From: Pantoea ananatis LMG 2665
Lineage (GTDB): Bacteria > Pseudomonadota > Gammaproteobacteria > Enterobacterales > Enterobacteriaceae
Assembly (NCBI RefSeq): GCF_000710035.2
Contig: NZ_JMJJ01000001.1
Location: forward strand, 186,001 to 250,000
DNA: 64,000 bases
Direction of reading: 5' to 3'
Positions 56,798 through 64,000 of this stretch are shown piece by piece. Position 1 is the first letter of the stretch; the number at the start of each line of letters is the position of its first letter. Position numbers and translations under genes: made by a program. The notes below the pieces were generated by a model. The model saw only the letters and a list, made by a program, of their open reading frames with translations, did not search any database and was not told the origin of the DNA.

Positions 56798-56817
56798 GTG
56801 GGGCAACAAAGCCCCAC
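56798..56817. terminator. Hairpin between convergent mutT and yacG
   Basis: GTGGGGC, loop AACAAA, GCCCCAC: a perfect 7-bp stem between the two stop codons. It is a probable bidirectional terminator, without strong U-tracts. Confidence 0.6.
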
Positions 56818-56824
56818 GTCTCAC

Positions 56825-57022
56825 TCAGCGCTCTTCCTCACTCCAGTTGTCGCTGTCGTTTAAATCATCACTGCTGGGAATGCGCTTCTCTTCCGCCGCC
56901 CATTCGCCCAGATCGATCAACTGACAGCGTTTACTGCAAAATGGCCGCCACGGACTGAGTTCATCCCAGATCACCGTTTTACCGCACTGTGGACATTCCA
57001 CCGTCATTATCTCTTCCTGCAT
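56825..57022 (-). CDS. yacG: YacG, zinc-binding DNA gyrase inhibitor
   Basis: The 65-residue zinc-finger protein (E. coli 65) binds GyrB and inhibits DNA gyrase. The four zinc-binding cysteines are CPQCGK and CSKRCQ; the tail [15 protein letters not shown] is nearly identical to E. coli. I use the Met at 57022 ([11 protein letters not shown]), placed 5 nt after GAGGTG; the ATG 15 bp upstream lacks such a site. It follows zapD by 8 bp in the coaE-zapD-yacG operon. Confidence 0.95.
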   Translation of the reverse strand: MQEEIMTVECPQCGKTVIWDELSPWRPFCSKRCQLIDLGEWAAEEKRIPSSDDLNDSDNWSEEER

Positions 57023-57030
57023 GTTCACCT

Positions 57031-57774
57031 CTAACAACAGGCCAGTTGGAAATTCAGGCGCGCAGGCACTTCGCCGCGCTCACTGTCCAATGGCATAAAA
57101 CGAATCGCAAAACGGCTTTTATGGCCTGAAACCTGAGGATACAGCGCATCCTCCATTTCCAGCTGCAGCCGCAGTAAATCAGCGCCTTCAGCATTATCCT
57201 GGTAAAACCCATTCAAACTGGTTTGTAAACGGTAGGTGCCTGACTGGCGAATCAAATCCAGCAACATCGCCAGCGTACTGTGCAGCGGGATAAGCGTTTC
57301 CATCCAGCGCGTCACCTGCGCGTCGCGCGTCGCCTGGGGCAGGTGCAGCCAGATGTGCAGGCCGGGTAAATCAAAGCTACAGCATCCGCCGGGAATGCTG
57401 AGTCGCTGGCGCACCAGGGCAATCAGACGATCTTCCCGCAGCTGCTGGCCCATTCGTGGGGCGCTGTTAAGCAAAACAGACTGCGCTTTGAGTTTGTCAC
57501 GCAATGCATCGACCACGGACATATCGACACCGGGGACATCCGCCCAGGCGCGCAGTTTCGTTTGCTGGCGTTCAAGTTCTTTCAGCAACTCGGTGCGCAT
57601 GTCGCCGCGCTCGAAGATATCCAGTAATTCGCCAACCAGGCGGAAAAAAGTCAGTGCCGTGGCGGTGTTTTCCAGCGGCATAATGTCATGCAGCTGGTCG
57701 ATCAAAAATTCCACGCGCAGCCAGGTACGCATTTTTTCATTCAGTGGATGTTCAAACAGAACGACTGTACTCAT
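57031..57774 (-). CDS. zapD: ZapD, FtsZ-associated cell division protein
   Basis: The 247-residue protein (formerly YacF; E. coli 247) cross-links FtsZ protofilaments at the Z ring. The helical C-terminal half contains [21 protein letters not shown] and [16 protein letters not shown], and the protein ends LACC, matching the family. It starts 3 bp after the coaE stop. Confidence 0.97.
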   Translation of the reverse strand: MSTVVLFEHPLNEKMRTWLRVEFLIDQLHDIMPLENTATALTFFRLVGELLDIFERGDMRTELLKELERQQTKLRAWADVPGVDMSVVDALRDKLKAQSVLLNSAPRMGQQLREDRLIALVRQRLSIPGGCCSFDLPGLHIWLHLPQATRDAQVTRWMETLIPLHSTLAMLLDLIRQSGTYRLQTSLNGFYQDNAEGADLLRLQLEMEDALYPQVSGHKSRFAIRFMPLDSERGEVPARLNFQLACC

Positions 57775-57777
57775 GAG

Positions 57778-58395
57778 TTAATCCTGTCTCGTTGCCGCAA
57801 GCTTTAGATAAAGCTGATGAAGCTTGGCAACCTGGGGTAGCGCCTTTTCAGGTGCGCCACTGTTATCAATAATATCGTCAGCACAGTCAAGGCGCTGTTG
57901 GCGAGTGGCCTGTGCTGCAAGAATACGTTTAGCCTGCTCAAGAGAAACATTATCGCGCTGCAGCGTTCGTCTGAGCTGCGTCTCTTCGTCGGTATCGACC
58001 ACCAGCACGCGATCGGCCTGGCGCTGCAGCCGGTTTTCGACCAGCAAGGGCACGACCCACAAAACATAAGGTGAGGCCGCCTGAGCTTTAAGCTGTTGCG
58101 TCCGGGCATTAATAAGCGGGTGAAGCAGCGCGTTTAACCAGTTTTTCTCATCGGGCGTCGCAAAGATGATTTCTCTAAGCCGTGAACGTTGCAAGGTTCC
58201 CTGTTCGGTCAATATCGCATCGCCATAGCGTTCGATAATGGCCTGAAGCGCTGGCGTGCCGGGTTCAACGACTTCGCGTGCAATGACATCCGCATCAATG
58301 ATATCGACACCGGACGCAGCAAAATACCCGGCAATCGTACTTTTACCGCTGCCAATTCCGCCAGTCAGCGCCACGGTGTAGGGGGGATTTCTCAC
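57778..58395 (-). CDS. coaE: Dephospho-CoA kinase
   Basis: CoaE phosphorylates dephospho-CoA, the last step of coenzyme A synthesis. The 205-residue protein (E. coli 206) has the P-loop [22 protein letters not shown], and the lid region [18 protein letters not shown]. The start codon at 58395 is GTG, with GAGAG about 5 nt upstream. It is the first gene of coaE-zapD-yacG, divergent from guaC. Confidence 0.96.
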   Translation of the reverse strand: MRNPPYTVALTGGIGSGKSTIAGYFAASGVDIIDADVIAREVVEPGTPALQAIIERYGDAILTEQGTLQRSRLREIIFATPDEKNWLNALLHPLINARTQQLKAQAASPYVLWVVPLLVENRLQRQADRVLVVDTDEETQLRRTLQRDNVSLEQAKRILAAQATRQQRLDCADDIIDNSGAPEKALPQVAKLHQLYLKLAATRQD

Positions 58396-58620
58396 TCGAA
58401 CTCTCTTAGTCGGTCAGTATCACGCAGGTCAACGCGTCGTTACAGGAAAAAATGCGTGCCGGATCACACTAAAAATCCGCATCTGAATGTAATGGATTGT
58501 AGCGTAAATAAAGTGAAATTCGCAGTCTTGTTGCGGCTGGAATGGCGCGTATCATGAGACAGGGAAAACCCTGATGGCGTCATGTACGGCAGTGTATAAC
58601 CTCTTACCAGGACACGATGT

Positions 58621-59661
58621 ATGCGCATTGAAGAAGATTTGAAACTGGGATTTAAAGACGTACTGATTCGCCCCAAGCGCTCCACGCTGAAAAGTCGCTC
58701 ACAGGTTGAGCTGGATCGCCGATTCACCTTTAAGCATTCCGGTCTGAGCTGGAGCGGCGTCCCGGTTATCGCCGCCAATATGGATACCGTTGGCACCTTT
58801 ATGATGGCTGAGGCGCTGGCAGGTTTTCATCTTTTAACGGCCGTCCATAAGCATTACAGCGTGGAAGAGTGGCGGGCCTTTGTTCAGCGCGTGCCGGGTT
58901 CAGTACTGAACTATGTCATGGTTTCAACCGGTACCTCGGATGCCGATCTCAATAAACTGATTGCGATCATGGCGATCTCCGATGCGCTACAATTTATCTG
59001 CATCGACGTCGCCAACGGCTACTCTGAACACTTTGTTGATTTCCTGAAGCGTGCCCGTGAAACGTTTCCCGGCAAGACAATCTGCGCGGGTAACGTGGTA
59101 ACCGGTGAGATGGTGGAAGAGCTCATCCTGTCTGGGGCGGATATTGTCAAAGTGGGCATTGGGCCTGGCTCAGTTTGCACCACGCGAGTCAAAACTGGTG
59201 TCGGCTATCCCCAGCTTTCTGCGGTTATTGAATGTGCCGATGCAGCGCACGGTCTGAGCGGTCAGATCGTCAGCGACGGTGGCTGCAGCGTACCCGGCGA
59301 TATCGCAAAAGCCTTTGGTGGTGGCGCAGACTTCGTCATGTTGGGCGGCATGCTGGCGGCGCATGATGAGTGCGAAGGTCGTATAACAGAAGAAAACGGT
59401 GAGCGTTTCATGCTGTTCTACGGCATGAGTTCAGAATCGGCCATGAAGCGTCATGCCGGTAGCGTCGCAGAATACCGCGCGGCCGAAGGCAAAACGGTGA
59501 AGCTTCCGTTACGCGGGCCGGTAGAGGAAACCCTCCGCGATATCCTTGGTGGTCTTCGTTCTGCCTGCACCTATGTTGGCGCTGAGCGTCTGAAAGAGTT
59601 AACCAAGCGCACCACCTTTATTCGGGTCGCCGAGCAGGAAAACCGAACCTTTAATCGTTAA
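58621..59661 (+). CDS. guaC: GMP reductase
   Basis: GuaC converts GMP to IMP with NADPH for purine salvage. The 346-residue protein (E. coli 347) has the IMP dehydrogenase/GMP reductase loop [11 protein letters not shown] with the catalytic Cys, [15 protein letters not shown], and [13 protein letters not shown]. It stands as a single-gene unit divergent from coaE and convergent with hofC. No PurR box was recognised. Confidence 0.98.
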   Translation: MRIEEDLKLGFKDVLIRPKRSTLKSRSQVELDRRFTFKHSGLSWSGVPVIAANMDTVGTFMMAEALAGFHLLTAVHKHYSVEEWRAFVQRVPGSVLNYVMVSTGTSDADLNKLIAIMAISDALQFICIDVANGYSEHFVDFLKRARETFPGKTICAGNVVTGEMVEELILSGADIVKVGIGPGSVCTTRVKTGVGYPQLSAVIECADAAHGLSGQIVSDGGCSVPGDIAKAFGGGADFVMLGGMLAAHDECEGRITEENGERFMLFYGMSSESAMKRHAGSVAEYRAAEGKTVKLPLRGPVEETLRDILGGLRSACTYVGAERLKELTKRTTFIRVAEQENRTFNR

Positions 59662-59676
59662 GGTTGCCTGCTGCGT

Positions 59677-59710
59677 ATGCAGTAAGGGCTATACAGCGCC
59701 TTTACTGCAT
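59677..59710. terminator. Inverted repeat at the guaC/hofC convergent junction
   Basis: ATGCAGTAAGG (59677-59687) pairs with CCTTTACTGCAT (59699-59710) with one bulged base. The right arm includes the hofC stop codon. It may terminate guaC transcription. Confidence 0.45.
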
Positions 59711-60901
59711 CGCTTCTCCCAGCCCAAACACCGGCAAATACATGGCAATCACCAGCGTGCCAACGATGCCGCCAATCACCACCATCATGACAGGCTCCAG
59801 CGAGGCGGCAAGGTTATCAGCCCGCATCAGCGTTTGCCCTTCATGCCATTCAGCCAGGCGCGCCAGCATCACATCCAGTGCGCCAGCCTCTTCCCCCACG
59901 CGAATCAACTGGCTGCAGAGCGGACTAAATAAGGGATGATTGCTCAGCGCCAGATACAGGGGATTACCCTGCGCAATGTGGTTCTGTAGCAGCCTGATGG
60001 CGTCCTGCCACAGTCGCGAGGACAGGGTGACTTTCGCTGCCTCCAGTCCCTGTAGCAGCGTGAGTCCAGCCTGCTGCGTCAACTGGAGAACGCTGTAGAT
60101 TTGTGTCAGCTGATTGCCCTGCCATAGCCCGCCAACGATCGGAATGTGCATCAAAACGCGCTGTTCGCGCCGCTGCCAGTTTTCAGAACGCCGCCGCCAC
60201 TGTTGCCACCCTGCGACCAGCAGAATAATCAATCCACTTAGCGGGAATCCCCATGCCTGTAATCGCTCAGAGAGCCCGATCACGGCCGCAGTGAACGCAG
60301 GCAAGGGAGCATTGAAGGAAGCATACACGGAAACAAACTCCGGCAAGACGAACAGCAGCATGCCGCAGGTAACGGTCAGTGCGACGGCCAGAATAAACAG
60401 CGGATAGCGCAGCGCCTTGATCACCTTGCTCCGCAAATGTTGCTGGCGCGTTTGCTGCAGTGCCAGCTGCTCGCAGCAGACATCCAGCTGGCCCGTCAGC
60501 TCACCCACCTCCATGAGCGCCGGGTAAAGCGGGGGAAATATTTGCGGCCACTGTCGTAAGGCGCTGGAAAAAGGTTCGCCCGCTAATATCTGATGTTGTA
60601 GAGCCAGCATCAAGGCTCGCCAGGGCGTCTGCGAATGTCCTTCGGCAAGCAGGCTCAGGCTTTGTGAAAGAGGAAGGCCTGCCTTAAGCAGCGTGGCGAG
60701 CTGGCGAATCAAGTCAATTTTGTGCTGCCACTTCCAGTCTCTTCGCCGCATCACCTTTCCCCGCGTCCAGCTGACGGGCAGTAAATGACGCTGTGCCAGG
60801 TCAGAAAACAACGTCTCGCCGTCAGGCGCAAGATGGTGGCCCGTTTGCAACCTTCCGCTGCCGTCTACCGCATGCCAGCGATACACATAAAGGCTAGTCA
60901 T
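59702..60901 (-). CDS. hofC: HofC, type IV pilus inner-membrane platform protein
   Basis: The 399-residue PilC/GspF-family protein (E. coli 400) contains two copies of the T2SSF domain (about residues 50-175 and 250-380) and three hydrophobic helices. The family motifs LRQLATLLKAGLPLSQSL and GEEAGALDVML are visible. I use the Met at 60901 (MTSLYVYRWHAVDG), which overlaps the end of hofB by 8 bp. Role: the membrane platform for pilin assembly with HofB and PpdD. Confidence 0.93.
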   Translation of the reverse strand: MTSLYVYRWHAVDGSGRLQTGHHLAPDGETLFSDLAQRHLLPVSWTRGKVMRRRDWKWQHKIDLIRQLATLLKAGLPLSQSLSLLAEGHSQTPWRALMLALQHQILAGEPFSSALRQWPQIFPPLYPALMEVGELTGQLDVCCEQLALQQTRQQHLRSKVIKALRYPLFILAVALTVTCGMLLFVLPEFVSVYASFNAPLPAFTAAVIGLSERLQAWGFPLSGLIILLVAGWQQWRRRSENWQRREQRVLMHIPIVGGLWQGNQLTQIYSVLQLTQQAGLTLLQGLEAAKVTLSSRLWQDAIRLLQNHIAQGNPLYLALSNHPLFSPLCSQLIRVGEEAGALDVMLARLAEWHEGQTLMRADNLAASLEPVMMVVIGGIVGTLVIAMYLPVFGLGEAMQ

Positions 60902-62279
60902 TATCCAGTCCGACAACGCGCTGCATTTCTTCCAGGGAGGTATCCCCACGGCTGACGGCTTCAAGACCCGACGCCAGCAGGGTGCGCATGCCCTGCTGTT
61001 TTGCCAGACTCAGCAAGCCCTCAAGTGGCATTTCGGCGGCAATGGCGTTTTGTAACTTAGCCGTTATGGGCAGTAATTCAAACAAGGCCAGCCGACCAAA
61101 ATAACCGGAGAAGCAGTGATCGCAGCCCGGCGCCCGCCAGGTTTGTAACGTTCCGGGCCAAAGTGAGGCGGGAAAGTGGGCAACAGCCTGTGCTGGCTTA
61201 CGGCAGTGAGGGCACAAACGCCTGACCAGCCGCTGGGCAACGATCAGACGAAGTGCGGAACCCAGCAGATAACCGGGAATGCCCATTTGACGCAAGCGCG
61301 TCAGGGTTTCCGCTGTCGAGTTGGTGTGCAGGGTAGAGAGAACCAGATGACCGGTCTGAGCTGCCTTAACGGCAATCTCCGCCGTCTCGCCGTCACGTAT
61401 TTCACCGACCATCATCACGTCCGGATCCTGACGTAACAGGGCGCGTAACACGCGATTAAAATCAAGGCCATACTTTGGATTAATCTGGGTCTGGTTGATA
61501 CCGGGGAGAGGGATTTCAACAGGATCTTCCACGCTGCAGACATTCTTATCAGGCTGGTTGATCGCGCTCAGGCCACTGTAAAGCGTGAAGGTTTTGCCAC
61601 TCCCGGTAGGGCCCGTTACCAAAATCAGCCCTTGTGGCTGCCTGAGCGCGGCGGTCAGAAGGCGTAACTGCGCGGTGGGTAATCCCAGCTTGTCCAGCGA
61701 CAAGGCCGCGCCCTCACTCTGAAGCAGGCGAACGACGGCTTTTTCGCCGCCCTGAACGGGCAGGGTAGAGAGCCGAAAAGAGGCCGATTTTCCGTCAATG
61801 TCACAACTAAACTGTCCGTCCTGAGGCAGGCGCCGTTCGGCAATATCCAGACCGGCCAGAATTTTCAGTCGTGCCAGCAGCGCAGCCGGTTGTGTATCAA
61901 ACTGCAGGGGGAGAGGATGCAGGACCCCGTCAATCCGCAGGCGAATACGCAGAGTGCTCTGATAAGGTTCGATATGAATATCCGATGCACGACGCAGAGT
62001 TGCCTGGCGCAAAAGCTGACTGGCCGTATCAATGGTCGATTCGCCGGGAGCTTTTTCATTGGCCACCAAAGGTTTACGCATCGATTCAAACTGTTCTATC
62101 CGGGCACGAGGCCAGCACTCCACCTCTGCCTGACACTGGCTGGCAAACTGTAATGCCTCCATCAGGCCCGCCGGGACGCTTTCAGGAACGGCAAGGCGCA
62201 AGTGTGTCGCACTGTGCTCAAGGACAATCGCCCGAAAGCGCTGGCAGATGAGCGCAATCGCATCATCAGACGTGGGCAT
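60894..62279 (-). CDS. hofB: HofB, type IV pilus assembly ATPase (PilB/GspE family)
   Basis: The 461-residue protein is the same length as E. coli HofB. The Walker A is VTGPTGSGKTFTLY, the Asp box and Walker B (DPDVMMVGEIRDGETA) and His box (GHLVLSTLHTNSTAE) are intact. The tetracysteine zinc motif CPHC...CDHC is present, so it should be an active assembly ATPase. The Met at 62279 follows GGGGAGGTG and lies inside the end of ppdD (14-bp overlap). Confidence 0.95.
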   Translation of the reverse strand: MPTSDDAIALICQRFRAIVLEHSATHLRLAVPESVPAGLMEALQFASQCQAEVECWPRARIEQFESMRKPLVANEKAPGESTIDTASQLLRQATLRRASDIHIEPYQSTLRIRLRIDGVLHPLPLQFDTQPAALLARLKILAGLDIAERRLPQDGQFSCDIDGKSASFRLSTLPVQGGEKAVVRLLQSEGAALSLDKLGLPTAQLRLLTAALRQPQGLILVTGPTGSGKTFTLYSGLSAINQPDKNVCSVEDPVEIPLPGINQTQINPKYGLDFNRVLRALLRQDPDVMMVGEIRDGETAEIAVKAAQTGHLVLSTLHTNSTAETLTRLRQMGIPGYLLGSALRLIVAQRLVRRLCPHCRKPAQAVAHFPASLWPGTLQTWRAPGCDHCFSGYFGRLALFELLPITAKLQNAIAAEMPLEGLLSLAKQQGMRTLLASGLEAVSRGDTSLEEMQRVVGLDND

Positions 62280-62721
62280 AGGCACCTCCCCGATCGGCAA
62301 AGCGGAACTGCTCCTGACAATTATCACGTAGCGTGGTATTAGCGCTGGTACAGGTGCGCTGCCACTGAATGCTGCCTTCATTGCTGTCCCACACGGGCAG
62401 CATTTCAACGCTTAGCCCGTTAAGGCTTTCCTGTCCGGTCAGGGTGATCGTGCCGTTCACGACGGTGACCGCTGAAACATACCGTGATGTTGTGCCTTGC
62501 GGAATCCCTCGCTGCCCGGCCTGGCAGGCGTCCGGGCCGCCGCGTTCAATGGCGCAAAGCTCAACCGCCGTTTTAAACGGCACCATCGTTTGCAGCATGT
62601 CGGTCAGCGCGGCGCGCTGCAGATAATTTTGGTAGGCGGGCAACCCAATAGCGCTGAGTATTGCCACGATGCCGACCACAATCATTAACTCGACCAGCGT
62701 GAATCCACGTTGAGAGATCAT
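62266..62721 (-). CDS. ppdD: PpdD, major type IV prepilin
   Basis: The 151-residue prepilin (E. coli 146) has a short leader MISQRG cleaved before FTLVELMIVVGIVAILSAIG, with the essential Glu at mature position 5. The hydrophobic N-terminal helix and the pilin fold with paired cysteines (ELCAIERGGPDAC, then CTSANTTLRDNC) follow. The C-terminus is extended past FRFADRGG by a few residues relative to E. coli because the frame runs on over the hofB start. The prepilin peptidase must be encoded elsewhere. Confidence 0.95.
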   Translation of the reverse strand: MISQRGFTLVELMIVVGIVAILSAIGLPAYQNYLQRAALTDMLQTMVPFKTAVELCAIERGGPDACQAGQRGIPQGTTSRYVSAVTVVNGTITLTGQESLNGLSVEMLPVWDSNEGSIQWQRTCTSANTTLRDNCQEQFRFADRGGAYAHV

Positions 62722-62862
62722 TGCATTACCTCCTGAATAAGAAGGTCGCAGTTTAAAAAGCCTGTGATGGCGTTAACAGCAGCAAAAGGAAAGAGTGGAA
62801 AAGGGCAGGCAGTAAATACAGCGGGTTACAGCAATACAGCGGTTACGCTGGAAGAAATAGCA

Positions 62863-62889
62863 CAAAACAGGCCGTGCCAGCGGCACGGC
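62863..62889 (-). terminator. Terminator after nadC
   Basis: Minus strand: GCCGTGCC, loop GCT, GGCACGGC followed by CTGTTTTG, 9 bp past the nadC stop. The stem is a perfect 8 bp and the U-tract is short. It separates nadC from ppdD. Confidence 0.65.
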
Positions 62890-62897
62890 ACAAGCAA

Positions 62898-63898
<1,001 letters not shown>

Positions 63899-63991
63899 CG
63901 GGCGAGAGTGAGGAGGGCGCGGCGCATTTTGGCGCAATAATGCCTTAGAATTCATGCTATTCTCAATTCGACTTCGCGATGAGAAATCAGT

Positions 63992-64000
63992 ATGAAATTA
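63992..64000 (+). CDS. ampD: Probable start of ampD (first three codons)
   Basis: ATG AAA TTA at the very end of the window encodes MKL, compatible with the AmpD N-terminus (M-x-L-E/D-x-GWL) and with the E. coli gene order nadC/ampD divergent. AmpD is the cytoplasmic anhydro-muropeptide amidase. Only position and three codons support this. Confidence 0.45.

Overview
The window is a chromosomal segment of a gamma-proteobacterium of the order Enterobacterales. Nearly every gene has an obvious Escherichia coli counterpart in the same order: surA-lptD-djlA-rluA-rapA-polB-yabI-thiBPQ-sgrR-setA-leuABCD-ilvIH-cra, then the complete mra/dcw cell-wall and division cluster, then lpxC-secM-secA-mutT-yacG-zapD-coaE-guaC-hofCB-ppdD-nadC and the first codons of ampD. 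Several details differ from E. coli and fit a more distant enteric: no araBAD/araC between polB and yabI, no leuO between leuL and ilvI, no sgrT in the SgrS region, and a divergent SecM. An Erwinia/Pantoea-like genus is my guess. That assignment is an inference and has not been tested.

Layout. 1-10146 (mostly minus strand): outer-membrane biogenesis (surA, lptD), the DnaJ-like djlA on the plus strand, pseudouridine synthase rluA, RNA-polymerase recycling ATPase rapA and DNA polymerase II (polB) with a LexA-like box. 10314-17611: a DedA-family protein, the thiamine ABC importer thiBPQ behind a TPP riboswitch, and the sugar-phosphate stress module sgrR/sgrS/setA. 17655-24996: an accessory block of about 7.3 kb lying exactly between setA and leuD, which are neighbours in E. 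coli. It holds an ACS-family MFS transporter, a divergent LysR regulator, and a minus-strand operon of enoate reductase, YdiB-type quinate/shikimate dehydrogenase, YdiN-like MFS transporter and type I 3-dehydroquinate dehydratase. 25392-33191: branched-chain amino acid synthesis (leuLABCD with attenuator, ilvIH). 33388-34398: cra. 34892-51667: the 15-gene division and cell-wall cluster mraZ to ftsZ, tightly overlapping and all on the plus strand. 51769-56793: lpxC, secM-secA, mutT. 56825-64000: yacG-zapD-coaE, guaC, the type IV pilus genes ppdD-hofB-hofC, nadC and the ampD start.

The accessory block is the most interesting part. The three enzymes can be drawn as a path: quinate to 3-dehydroquinate (YdiB), to 3-dehydroshikimate (AroD), and then either to shikimate (YdiB) or, speculatively, reduction of the conjugated C=C by the flavin/Fe-S enoate reductase. 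Two transporters and a LysR regulator complete it. Control elements seen elsewhere include four GTGG-type MraZ boxes 10 bp apart behind the mra promoter, a near-perfect palindrome resembling a NadR box between nadC and ampD, and a possible RNA pairing between the SecM arrest codons and the secA leader. I saw no rRNA, tRNA, insertion sequence, prophage or CRISPR array.
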